From positions 1 through 35,600 of the forward strand of contig DATASX010000056.1 of assembly GCA_036269075.1 (NCBI GenBank): 35,600 nucleotides of DNA. Direction: 5' to 3'. Below are positions 28,983 through 35,600 of this stretch, in pieces; position 1 is the first letter of the stretch, and every line of letters begins with the position of its first letter. The translations under genes were made by a program, and so were the position numbers. The notes beneath the pieces are model-generated. The model did not search any database and was not told the origin of the DNA. It saw only the letters and a program-made list of their open reading frames with translations. Source of the DNA: Sporichthyaceae bacterium. Its GTDB lineage: Bacteria; Actinomycetota; Actinomycetes; Sporichthyales; Sporichthyaceae.

Positions 28983-30796
28983 CGGAGCAGGCTCGGCTCC
29001 TGGGGGAGCGCTACGAGCTGAGCGAGGTGCTGGGCCGTGGTGGCATGGCCGAGGTCCGCCTGGGCCGCGACGTGCGCCTGGGCCGGACGGTCGCGGTGAA
29101 GACACTGCGATCCGACCTCGCGTTGGACTCCAACTTCCAGGCGCGCTTCCGGCGCGAGGCCCAGTCCGCGGCCTCGTTGAGCCATCCGGCGATCGTCTCG
29201 GTCTACGACACCGGCGAGGACTACGCCGACGGTGTCCCGGTGCCGTACATAGTCATGGAGTACGTCGACGGGCAGACACTGCGCGAGCTGCTGAACTCCG
29301 GCCGCAAGCTGCTGCCGGAACGGGCGATGGAGATCGCCGCCGGCACCCTGTCCGCGCTGGAGTACAGCCACCAGAACGGCATCGTGCACCGCGACATCAA
29401 GCCCGGGAACGTGATGCTGACCCGGGCCGGCACGGTCAAGGTGATGGACTTCGGCATCGCCCGCGCCGTGTCCGACACCAGCTCGACGATGACCTCCACC
29501 GCCGCGGTGATCGGCACCGCCCAGTACCTGTCGCCGGAGCAGGCCAAGGGTGAGAAGACCGACGCCCGCTCAGACCTCTACTCGACCGGCTGCCTGCTCT
29601 ACGAGCTGCTGACCGGTGTCCCGCCGTTCGTCGGCGACTCCCCCGTGGCCGTGGCCTACCAGCACGTCCGGGAGAGCCCGAAGCCGCCGTCGCAGGTGGA
29701 CGCCGCCGTCACCCCGGCGATGGACGCGATCGTGCTCAAGGCGCTGGCGAAGAACGCGGACAACCGCTACCAGTCCGCCGCCGAGATGCGCGACGACGTC
29801 GAGCGGGCCCTGGACGGCAAGCCGGTGCTCGCGCCGACGGTGATGTTCGAGGCGCCGACCGAGATCCGCGGCGGCGGCGGTTCGCCGACCGCGCGGATGC
29901 CCGTGGCGGACGGCGCGGACGAGTCGCGCCGCAAGTGGGTGGGCCGCGCCGCGCTGCTGATCGGTGTGATCGCCGTGGTGCTGCTGGGGGTGTTCGTCTC
30001 CAAGGCCGTTTTCGGCGGCTCGAGCGTGAATCGCGTCGAGGTGCCCGCCGTGGCCGGGCTGAAGGAGACCGACGCGGAGAACGCGCTGAAGGCGGCCAAC
30101 CTAGATCCGGTGGTCAGCTACCAGAACTCGTTGGACGTCACCTCCGGGCTGGTGATCTCCCAGGACCCGGCGGCGCGGGCGAGCGTCGGCAAGGGCACCA
30201 AGATCAACCTGGTGATTTCGCAGGGCGAGGCGAAGTCCGTCGTTCCGGAAGTGGTGGGCCTGCCGATCGATCAGGCCAAAACCGCGGTCACGAACGCTCG
30301 GCTGGTGGTCGGCAAGATCACGAACATGGCCTCCGACCGCCCCAAGGGCGAGGTGTTGTCCAGCGACCCGGCCTACAACAAGCAGGTCAAGCCGGGCACG
30401 ACGGTGAACCTGACGGTGTCCACCGGCGTCGCACTGGTCGAGGTACCGAACGTGGTCGGCCAGCCCTACGCGCAGGCGTACGCGATCCTCACCCAGGCCG
30501 GGTTCAACGTGCCGCAGCCAAGCCAGGAGATCTCGGACAAGGTCCCGCCCGGCAACGTGCTGCGACAGGTCCCGGCCGCCGGGGAGAAGCTGCCGGCCGG
30601 TTCGAATGTGTCGATCATCGTCGCCGCCGCGCAGCCCAGTCAGGCGCCCGGGCCGCCTGCGACAAACCCGACCCCGCCTGCGACGACGCCGACGGCCCCG
30701 GCGTGCAATGGCTTGGTGTGTCCGGGGCAGGCCCAGCAACCGCAGACGGCGCCGAAGCCGGTGGCGACCCCACCCACCCAGCCTCGGCTCCCCTAG
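28979..30796 (+). CDS. pknB: PknB: PASTA-domain Ser/Thr protein kinase
   Basis: 605-aa essential-type membrane kinase. Kinase domain about 10-275: GRGGMAEV loop (19-26), K41, HRDIKPGN with D139, MDFG with D157, and the activation loop SSTMTSTAAVIGTAQY holding T170 and T172, the sites autophosphorylated in PknB. The juxtamembrane region (280-318) is followed by a membrane helix (322-341). Three PASTA repeats lie outside (about 353-416, 420-484, 486-550), then a Pro/Thr/Gln-rich tail with a two-cysteine loop (CNGLVC). Mycobacterial PknB usually has four PASTA repeats, so one is missing. The stop shares the bases CTAG with the convergent pabA stop. Confidence 0.95.
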   Translation: MTEQARLLGERYELSEVLGRGGMAEVRLGRDVRLGRTVAVKTLRSDLALDSNFQARFRREAQSAASLSHPAIVSVYDTGEDYADGVPVPYIVMEYVDGQTLRELLNSGRKLLPERAMEIAAGTLSALEYSHQNGIVHRDIKPGNVMLTRAGTVKVMDFGIARAVSDTSSTMTSTAAVIGTAQYLSPEQAKGEKTDARSDLYSTGCLLYELLTGVPPFVGDSPVAVAYQHVRESPKPPSQVDAAVTPAMDAIVLKALAKNADNRYQSAAEMRDDVERALDGKPVLAPTVMFEAPTEIRGGGGSPTARMPVADGADESRRKWVGRAALLIGVIAVVLLGVFVSKAVFGGSSVNRVEVPAVAGLKETDAENALKAANLDPVVSYQNSLDVTSGLVISQDPAARASVGKGTKINLVISQGEAKSVVPEVVGLPIDQAKTAVTNARLVVGKITNMASDRPKGEVLSSDPAYNKQVKPGTTVNLTVSTGVALVEVPNVVGQPYAQAYAILTQAGFNVPQPSQEISDKVPPGNVLRQVPAAGEKLPAGSNVSIIVAAAQPSQAPGPPATNPTPPATTPTAPACNGLVCPGQAQQPQTAPKPVATPPTQPRLP

Positions 30797-31422
30797 CCGG
30801 CCACCCCGACGACGGGCGCGAGCCCGGCCGAGCGTTCGACCGCGTCGGCGTGGCCGCAGCGCAGCAGCCAGTTGGCGAGCATCCGGTGCCCGCCCTCGGT
30901 GAGCACGGACTCCGGGTGGAACTGCACGCCCTCGACGTCGAACTCGCGGTGGCGCAGCGCCATGATCACGCCCGACTCGGTGCGCGCGGTCACCTCGAGC
31001 TGCGCCGGCACGGTGGCCGGGTCGACGGCCAGCGAGTGGTAGCGGGTCGCGGTGAACGGCTGCGGCAGACCGGCCAGCACCCCGACCCCGGCGTGCTGCA
31101 CCAGGCTGGTCTTGCCGTGCAGCAACTCCGGGGCGCGGCCGACGGTTGCGCCGTATGCCACGGCGATCGACTGCAGGCCCAGGCAGACGCCGAACAGCGG
31201 TACCGCGCTCGCGGCGGCGGCGCCGACCATCTCGACGCAGACACCGGCAGACTCCGGGGTGCCCGGGCCGGGCGAGAGCAGCACGCCGTCGTAGTCGGCG
31301 GCCGCCGCGGCGGGCACGGTGTCGTTGCGGTGGACGTCGCAGTCGGCGCCGAGCTGCTGGAGGTACTGCACCAGGTTGAACACGAAGCTGTCGTAGTTGT
31401 CCACGACGAGGATGCGGGTCAC
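30793..31422 (-). CDS. Glutamine amidotransferase, PabA/TrpG type
   Basis: 209-aa class I glutamine amidotransferase that feeds ammonia to chorismate enzymes (aminodeoxychorismate or anthranilate synthase). It has DNYDSFVFNLVQYL, SPGPGTPE, the nucleophile C80 in FGVCLG, and H169 and E171 in FHPES, so the triad is complete. From memory, a PabA/TrpG-type gene sits beside pknB in other actinobacteria; its synthase partner is not in the window, so PabA and TrpG cannot be told apart. The GTG start is not preceded by a strong ribosome site. Its stop codon (CTA on the plus strand) shares the palindrome CTAG with the pknB stop. Confidence 0.92.
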   Translation of the reverse strand: MTRILVVDNYDSFVFNLVQYLQQLGADCDVHRNDTVPAAAAADYDGVLLSPGPGTPESAGVCVEMVGAAAASAVPLFGVCLGLQSIAVAYGATVGRAPELLHGKTSLVQHAGVGVLAGLPQPFTATRYHSLAVDPATVPAQLEVTARTESGVIMALRHREFDVEGVQFHPESVLTEGGHRMLANWLLRCGHADAVERSAGLAPVVGVAG

Positions 31423-31440
31423 CGTGACAGCCTAAGACGC

Positions 31441-31502
31441 AACATGTGCTGCCTGTCCCACTTATCCGGGTCTCCGGAAGGGTGGGACAGGCAGCAGAAG
31501 TG
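31441..31502. repeat. Long palindromic intergenic repeat, copy 2
   Basis: 29-nt arms (31441-31469 and 31474-31502) pair over a continuous 15-bp core, with mismatches at the outer end and near the 4-nt centre. The right arm matches the left arm of the 4564-4625 element closely. It lies between the pabA start and the end of the small membrane-protein gene, where it can terminate the sortase operon. Confidence 0.7.
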
Positions 31503-31522
31503 GAGCGGGGTGGACGCCGCCG

Positions 31523-31699
31523 CTACGGGCCGACGTTGGCGGTGCCCGAGGGCGCGACCTGGTTGAACGGCAGGCGCGGGTCGATCCACGGGAACACGTG
31601 CTGGAACAGCAGCCACAGCACGAGCAGCATCAGCAGTGCGGACAGCAGCAGCTTCGCCGGGAAGTTGCCCGGCAGGTGCCGCCAGAGAAATGCGTACAC
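31523..31699 (-). CDS. Conserved small membrane protein of sortase E cluster
   Basis: 58-aa single-pass membrane protein with MYAFLWRHLPGN, a helix LLLSALLMLLVLWLLFQHVF (about 17-36) and PWIDPRLPFNQV. I remember proteins of this size and end motif (FPW.DP.LPFN) beside class E sortases in actinobacteria, though function is unknown. The GTG start is 2 nt after the sortase stop, and GGGAG precedes it inside the sortase end, so translation is coupled. The frame is open through the sortase gene, but that part is its shadow. Confidence 0.75.
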   Translation of the reverse strand: MYAFLWRHLPGNFPAKLLLSALLMLLVLWLLFQHVFPWIDPRLPFNQVAPSGTANVGP

Positions 31700-31701
31700 G
31701 G

Positions 31702-32442
31702 TCAGCTCCCCTGGAAGTACGACATGCCGGCGGGCATCGGCGCACCTGGCGAGTTCGGGTCGGTCTCCGTCAGCTGCCCGTAGACGATCAACCGGGTGCT
31801 GGAGCCCCAGCGCGGGTTGCAGGTGACCAAGGTGAGCTCCTTCTTGGTCAGCTTGTAGCCGTTCTGCGTCGACGCGGCGTTCTCCGGAACCGGATCCAGC
31901 ACCGCCCCGTCGTTCGGGCTGACGAGCTTGTACGCCTTGCCGGCGGTGCCCGGCATCGCATCGATCGTGTACTGGTACCACGCGGTCTTGGTCTCCACCC
32001 AGACCTTGTCGCCCGGCTGCATCTCGTTCAGGTACGCGAACGGCTGGCCGTGCGTGGCGCGGTGGCCGGCGACGGCGAAGTTGCCCAGCCCGCCCGGGTC
32101 GGCCGTGTTGGTGAAGTGGCCGACGCCCTCGGCGAGGTCGTCCAAGGTCACTCCTTGGACGATCGGCTTCTCGAAGGACTTGCCGAGGCGCTCGATGTAC
32201 ATGATGCCGATCGCGCCGTTGGGAATGGCCGCGCCGGAGGACCAGGCCTGCTTCAAGGCGTTGTCGATCTGGTTGGCCTTGCGGTCGGCCTGGATGTTGG
32301 TCCACCAGAGTTGGTAGACCACCAGCAGCATCATGATCAGGCCGAACGTGATCATCAACTCGCCGACGTACCCGGCCAGGCGTCGTCCCCACGACTCAGG
32401 TGCCGGGCGCATGGGCGCCGCAGGAGTGATTGTGGACGTCAT
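31702..32442 (-). CDS. Class E sortase
   Basis: 246-aa membrane transpeptidase. An N-terminal membrane helix (about 28-46) precedes the sortase beta-barrel, with catalytic H127 (VAGHRAT), C208 (TLVTCNPRW) and R217 (STRLIVYG) all present. Class E enzymes typically recognise LAXTG-type sorting signals and attach proteins to peptidoglycan or polymerise surface structures; no substrate with such a motif is encoded here. The ATG at 32442 lacks a strong ribosome site. It is followed by the 58-aa protein in the same transcript, and the DUF881 gene lies 85 nt upstream. Confidence 0.92.
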   Translation of the reverse strand: MTSTITPAAPMRPAPESWGRRLAGYVGELMITFGLIMMLLVVYQLWWTNIQADRKANQIDNALKQAWSSGAAIPNGAIGIMYIERLGKSFEKPIVQGVTLDDLAEGVGHFTNTADPGGLGNFAVAGHRATHGQPFAYLNEMQPGDKVWVETKTAWYQYTIDAMPGTAGKAYKLVSPNDGAVLDPVPENAASTQNGYKLTKKELTLVTCNPRWGSSTRLIVYGQLTETDPNSPGAPMPAGMSYFQGS

Positions 32443-32507
32443 GCAGCACCGAGCCGTCTGAAATCAGTAGCCGACATCTCGGTTACCCCCAGGTTCTGCG
32501 TATCCCC

Positions 32508-32539
32508 TGTATTACTGAAGAGCTGTATTACTGAGGAGC
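32508..32539. repeat. Tandem 16-bp repeat at DUF881 stop
   Basis: TGTATTACTGAAGAGC and TGTATTACTGAGGAGC lie back to back. The DUF881 stop codon (TAA on the minus strand) is inside the second copy, and the first copy contains a second TAA. It looks like a small local duplication. Confidence 0.6.
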
Positions 32540-33322
32540 TGTGGCGCTCGGCGTAGGTCCCGGACCAGCGGCAGCGAACCGCAGGTCGAGCGATCCGGAA
32601 TACGCCGGAACGGTGACTCGGGCATGCGGAGTCAACCGATACCCAAGACCATAAGCTGCCACGTACTCCAGGTAGTTGGAAATCGCCGGAGACGCTTTGA
32701 GCGCCGCAGACATTCTCGACATGTCGCCGACGGCGGTGACCGAGTATGGCGGGGAATACACCCGGTCCTGCAGGATCAGCACGTTTCCCACGCATCGCAC
32801 CGCGCTGGTCGAGATGATCCGTTGGTCCATCAGTTGCATCGCCGCCGCCCCGCCGGCCCACAACGCGTTGACCACCGCCTGCAGGTCCTGCTGGTGCACG
32901 ACCAGGTCGTCGGGGCCGGGCTGGGGCAGTCCGGGATAGCTGCGGTCGAGGGCACCGGGCGGAGCGTCGTCCAGCGCGATCGTCAGGCCCACGCCGGTCA
33001 CCGGGGTCAGCCCGGCCGCAGGCGCCAGGGCGTCGGCGGCGCCGACGACCTGCTGGGTCTCGGGGTCCGAGGCCGACGCGGACAGGCGGTCGACCTCGGT
33101 GCGCAACCGGGCCCCGGTGGTCCCGGCCCGCTCGGCGCGCTGCTGGGCCTGATGGATCAGGTCGACCAGGCGGGTGTTCTCGGCCGAGCGCAGGTCGGTG
33201 CCGCGGGCGGTGGTGGCGGTGATGGCGAACAGCAGGCCGGCCATGGCCAGCACCGGCGGGACGCCGAACCGCCAGACCGACCGGCGCCTCCCGGCGCCCG
33301 ACGATCCCGCTGTCCCGCTCAC
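32528..33322 (-). CDS. DUF881 family membrane-anchored protein
   Basis: 264-aa protein with one N-terminal membrane helix (about 19-36), then a coiled-coil-like stretch (RLVDLIHQAQQRAERAGTTG and onward). A DUF881 domain follows: GVGLTIALDDA, DLVVHQQDLQAVVNALWAGGA, MDQRI, IRC-like VRCVGNVLILQ, and SPPYSVTAVGD. In Bacillus-type relatives (YlxW/YlxX) these genes lie by division genes; the role is not established. GTG 33322 is chosen because GGGAGG lies 7 nt upstream; the frame starts 8 codons earlier without support. Divergent from crgA. Confidence 0.88.
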   Translation of the reverse strand: MSGTAGSSGAGRRRSVWRFGVPPVLAMAGLLFAITATTARGTDLRSAENTRLVDLIHQAQQRAERAGTTGARLRTEVDRLSASASDPETQQVVGAADALAPAAGLTPVTGVGLTIALDDAPPGALDRSYPGLPQPGPDDLVVHQQDLQAVVNALWAGGAAAMQLMDQRIISTSAVRCVGNVLILQDRVYSPPYSVTAVGDMSRMSAALKASPAISNYLEYVAAYGLGYRLTPHARVTVPAYSGSLDLRFAAAGPGPTPSATAPQ

Positions 33323-33480
33323 CCCGACGCCTCCCGCCCGACGCACCGATGACCCGGACCCAACGGTTCGCGAAGGTCCGCCCGATACGCTAACGGACGC
33401 GGCGGCAACTGGATTCGGATCGCGTGTCCGGTTCGTCCGGGTGGTCGCCGGGGACTTGATGAAGCGCTGCAGGAGAGGCC

Positions 33481-33738
33481 ATGCCGAAGTCGCGGATCCG
33501 CAAGAAGGACGACAACAAGCCCGCGGTGCAGTTGACCCCGAAGTCGGTCTCGCTCGGACCGAGCGACGCGTGGGTGGCCCCGACGATGGTGGGCCTCTTC
33601 CTGGCGGGCCTCGTCTGGATCGTCGTCTACTACCTGTCCAGCGGCAGCTACCCGATCCCGGCGATCAGCAACTGGAACCTGCTGGTCGGCTTCACGTTCA
33701 TCACTGCCGGCTTCATCACCGCTACCCGGTGGCGTTGA
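33481..33738 (+). CDS. crgA: CrgA cell division protein
   Basis: 85-aa membrane protein of the actinobacterial CrgA family, which recruits septal peptidoglycan enzymes and coordinates division with FtsZ, FtsI and the kinases. The basic N-terminus MPKSRIRKKDD is followed by TM1 (about 32-52) and TM2 (about 64-81), with the conserved WVAPTM, SSGSYPIP and NWNLLVGF segments and the terminal TRWR. AGGAGAGG lies a few bases before the ATG, a strong ribosome site. Family length is normal. Confidence 0.95.
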   Translation: MPKSRIRKKDDNKPAVQLTPKSVSLGPSDAWVAPTMVGLFLAGLVWIVVYYLSSGSYPIPAISNWNLLVGFTFITAGFITATRWR

Positions 33739-33766
33739 TCCCCGGCTGGTAGTTACACGCCTGTAG

Positions 33767-33798
33767 TTCTCCACATGGGTTGTCCCCAGTGTGGAAAA
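33767..33798. promoter_or_regulatory. Three DnaA-box-like 9-mers
   Basis: TTCTCCACA (33767-33775), TTGTCCCCA (33780-33788) and, on the minus strand, TTTTCCACA (33790-33798) each differ by at most one base from actinobacterial DnaA boxes (TTGTCCACA/TTATCCACA). They lie in 32 bp in the gap between convergent crgA and rhomboid genes. oriC itself is not here (no dnaA or dnaN), so this may be a DnaA titration or auxiliary site. Confidence 0.45.
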
Positions 33799-33804
33799 CC
33801 TCGG

Positions 33805-34716
33805 CTACTCGCAGAGCCCGTTGCTCAGCTGCGCGGCGAAGCCGTCCGGGAGCCCGCTGCACGCCTGGTGGAGCATGTTGTTCAGGTGGTGCGTCCGGAC
33901 CCCGACCAGGACGCACAGCACCACGATCACCGTCACCGAGCCGGCCACGTGCCAGATCATCCGCTGGGCCCGCGGGGCGTAGGCCCACAGCACCCCCAGC
34001 ACAAAGCCGGTGACCAGCCCGCCGATGTGGCCGTGCCAGTCGATGTTCGAGATCAACATCCCGGGGACCAACAGGATCGCCAGGTAGATCAGCACCGTCC
34101 CGGTGTTCGAACCGAACCGGCGCTCGACCACCAACAGCGTCCCGATCAGGCCGAACACCGCGCCGGAGGCACCGAGCGACGCCCCCGCCGGTTCGTTGAA
34201 CATGTACGACGCGGTCGAGCCGCCCAGTGCACAGATCAGGTACGTGGTCAGGTAGCGGGACCGACCGAGTTGCGCCTCCAACGGGCGGCCGAACATCCAC
34301 AGCACGAACATGTTCATCGCGATGTGGAAGGTCTCCTGGTGCAGGAACGCCCCCGTGAACAGCCGGTACCAGCCGCCCTGCGCGACGCCGTGCCCGTCGG
34401 CGGCGAACGCGGACAGCCACAGGTGCGCCAGCAGGCTCGGCCGGACCTGCACGGCGAAGAACACCGCGACGTTGATCGCGACCAGCGCGGTGGTGACGAA
34501 CCCGGTATGCAGCCGGACCGCACCACCGGCCAGGGTCCGCGGGGTCCGGACGCCCTTGTTGCCGGCCCGGACGCACTCATGGCACTGGAAACCGACCGAG
34601 GCCGACACCATGTCGTCCGGGCAGATGTACCGGCCGCAGCGCCCGCACCGGACGTAGGACTCCCGGTCCGGGTGGCGGTAGCAAGTGGGCGGCGGGCCGC
34701 CCGCAGGATGGGACAT
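33805..34716 (-). CDS. Rhomboid intramembrane serine protease with N-terminal zinc finger
   Basis: 303-aa membrane protease. Residues 12-48 hold a B-box-like zinc finger (C12, H15, C24, C27, C32, C45, H46, C48). The rhomboid domain has six or seven helices with H126...H131...N135, the catalytic S184 in GASGAVFG and H230 in DWHGHIGG, so the Ser-His dyad is intact. It would cut membrane-spanning substrates within the bilayer; these are unknown. It stands beside crgA and ppiA as in many actinobacteria. The C-terminal part ends outside with two cysteines. Confidence 0.93.
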   Translation of the reverse strand: MSHPAGGPPPTCYRHPDRESYVRCGRCGRYICPDDMVSASVGFQCHECVRAGNKGVRTPRTLAGGAVRLHTGFVTTALVAINVAVFFAVQVRPSLLAHLWLSAFAADGHGVAQGGWYRLFTGAFLHQETFHIAMNMFVLWMFGRPLEAQLGRSRYLTTYLICALGGSTASYMFNEPAGASLGASGAVFGLIGTLLVVERRFGSNTGTVLIYLAILLVPGMLISNIDWHGHIGGLVTGFVLGVLWAYAPRAQRMIWHVAGSVTVIVVLCVLVGVRTHHLNNMLHQACSGLPDGFAAQLSNGLCE

Positions 34717-34727
34717 CCCCTACCGAA

Positions 34728-35258
34728 CTAGAACTGACGGGTCTCGATGTCGATGCTCTTGATCACGATGTCCTGCACCGGACGGTCGCGCGGACCGGTG
34801 CGGACGTTCGCGATCGCCTCGACGACATCCTGACTGTCGGCATCGGCAACCTCGCCGAAGATCGTGTGCTTCATCGTCAGCCACGGCGTCGGGACGACGG
34901 TGATGAAGAACTGCGAGCCGTTCGTGCCCGGACCGGCGTTGGCCATCGCGAGCAGGTACTTCCGGTCGAAGATCAGCTCGGAGTGGAACTCGTCCTTGAA
35001 CTTGTAGCCCGGGCCGCCGGTGCCGGTGCCCAGCGGGTCGCCGCCCTGGATCATGAAGCCCGCGATCACGCGGTGGAAGATCGTCCCGGAGAACAGCGGC
35101 TCGTTCGAGGGAAGCCGGGTACGCGGGTCGGTCCACTCCTTCTCACCGGTCGCGAGGGCGATGAAGTTCTTGACCGTCGCGGGGGCGTGATCGGCAAAGA
35201 GCTGCACCGTGATGTCGCCCATGTTCGTGTGAATGACGGCGAACAGCTTCTCGGCCAC
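34728..35258 (-). CDS. ppiA: Peptidyl-prolyl cis-trans isomerase, cyclophilin type
   Basis: 176-aa cytosolic cyclophilin that speeds proline isomerisation during folding. It shows [34 protein letters not shown] (active-site R and F-M-Q-G-G-D), [19 protein letters not shown] (A, N, S, Q, F, F) and KHTIFGEV, all hallmarks of the family. GTG 35258 (MAEKLF) is preferred to GTG 35264, which overlaps the ribosome site GAGAGGTG. The gene is 12 nt upstream of the rhomboid gene in transcription order, so they may be co-transcribed. Divergent from the 47-aa gene. Confidence 0.94.
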   Translation of the reverse strand: MAEKLFAVIHTNMGDITVQLFADHAPATVKNFIALATGEKEWTDPRTRLPSNEPLFSGTIFHRVIAGFMIQGGDPLGTGTGGPGYKFKDEFHSELIFDRKYLLAMANAGPGTNGSQFFITVVPTPWLTMKHTIFGEVADADSQDVVEAIANVRTGPRDRPVQDIVIKSIDIETRQF

Positions 35259-35329
35259 GAGCACCTCTCGGTCTGCACACTCCTTGCTCGTGGCATCCTG
35301 TCATAGAGATCAGAGAGGGGTCGCAGCTC

Positions 35330-35473
35330 GTGAGTGGGTCGTCAAAACGGTGTCTCGTCCGCTCCGCGATCGGCATCCTCGCGCTCGCCGGCGCGGCCGG
35401 CGCGGCCTGGAAGGCGCTGCGTCTGCCGCACGCCAGCGACGACTGGGTCCACTCGGACGGCGCGGCACGCTGA
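35330..35473 (+). CDS. Small DLW-39-like protein
   Basis: 47-aa protein with a basic start (SGSSKRCLVRS), a short hydrophobic Ala/Gly-rich helix (AIGILALAGAAGAAW) and an acidic tail DDWVHSDGAAR. Size, layout, the D-x-W motif and position just before tRNA-Ala near the ppiA/rhomboid cluster fit the actinobacterial DLW-39 family, though the exact DLW triplet is DDW here. GAGAGGGG lies about 9 nt before the GTG. Function unknown. Confidence 0.6.
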   Translation: MSGSSKRCLVRSAIGILALAGAAGAAWKALRLPHASDDWVHSDGAAR

Positions 35474-35488
35474 GCCTGCGAAGCCTGC

Positions 35489-35494
35489 TAACCT
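35489..35494 (+). promoter_or_regulatory. -10 element before tRNA-Ala
   Basis: TAACCT fits TANNNT and would start transcription about 25 nt before the mature tRNA 5' end. A -35 is not evident. Confidence 0.35.
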
Positions 35495-35526
35495 GACCAA
35501 CCGCACCGCCCCACCAGGCAGTGCTC

Positions 35527-35599
35527 GGGGCTGTAGCGCAGTTGGTAGCGCACTTCCATGGCATGGAAGGGGTCAGGGGTTCGAATCCCCTCAGCTCCA
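35527..35599 (+). tRNA. tRNA-Ala (anticodon GGC)
   Basis: 73-nt cloverleaf. Acceptor GGGGCTG pairs with CAGCTCC (one G-U pair), and the discriminator is A. The anticodon stem CTTCC/GGAAG holds loop ATGGCAT with anticodon GGC. The T arm is AGGGG-TTCGAAT-CCCCT. The window ends one base later, so whether CCA is encoded cannot be told. Confidence 0.95.
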
Positions 35600-35600
35600 C

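Noticed and set aside
33739-33804. Chromosomal origin of replication
   Set aside because: Only three degenerate boxes in 66 nt, no AT-rich unwinding region, and no dnaA or dnaN adjacent. An auxiliary site is the most that can be argued.

Overview
The window is high-GC chromosomal DNA from an actinobacterium (Actinomycetota). It carries the conserved near-oriC cell-wall and signalling island of that phylum (fhaA-fhaB-pstP-rodA-pbpA-pknA-pknB, a pabA/trpG-type amidotransferase, class E sortase, DUF881, crgA, rhomboid, ppiA). It also has a bacterial proteasome activator (implying a Pup-proteasome system), a Streptomyces-subtilisin-inhibitor-like protein, frequent GTG starts and several leaderless-type promoters. 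I cannot name the genus from sequence alone. I see no phage, integrase, transposase, CRISPR array or biosynthetic gene cluster.

Left part (1-21 kb) is a series of short, mostly housekeeping transcription units. It opens with two paralogous small secreted proteins of unknown family (73-495, 860-1294). An LCIB-type carbonic-anhydrase-fold protein (1564-2268) is divergent from a quinone oxidoreductase and the proteasome activator Bpa. Next come a SnoaL-like protein and an XRE/MmyB-type regulator that share a near-identical 15-bp palindrome, then a HAD phosphatase coupled to a two-TM protein, and a lipid kinase whose N-terminal half looks like a dead PAP2 phosphatase. These are followed by DUF4446, a 675-aa polytopic membrane protein, a GT2 glycosyltransferase, DUF5926, a glycerophosphodiesterase, an SSI-like inhibitor, an Fpg/Nei glycosylase, a DUF2993 protein, DUF427, a secreted polysaccharide deacetylase with an antisense-derived tail, a small membrane protein, DUF1330, a lipoprotein, a thiolase and a sulfotransferase.

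Right part (21.2-35.6 kb) is the growth-control island, bounded by tRNA-Leu(CAG) and tRNA-Ala(GGC). FhaA, FhaB, PstP, RodA, PbpA, PknA and PknB lie on one strand, mostly with 4-nt stop/start overlaps or very short gaps. In this system PASTA kinases sense cell-wall intermediates and PstP reverses them. The FHA proteins read the phosphothreonines, and RodA with PbpA makes peptidoglycan. The opposite strand then carries pabA, a 58-aa membrane protein, sortase E and DUF881, followed by crgA (+), rhomboid (-), ppiA (-) and a 47-aa DLW-39-like protein (+).

The least expected features are: two genes whose start codons lie inside long perfect or near-perfect hairpins (SnoaL-like, DUF5926); a two-copy long palindromic repeat family at 3' ends; a 45-aa two-repeat micro-ORF stitched exactly between rodA and pbpA by stop/start overlaps; the pseudo-PAP2 lipid kinase; and a plus-strand hairpin series ending in a U-tract antisense to the tRNA-Leu downstream region.
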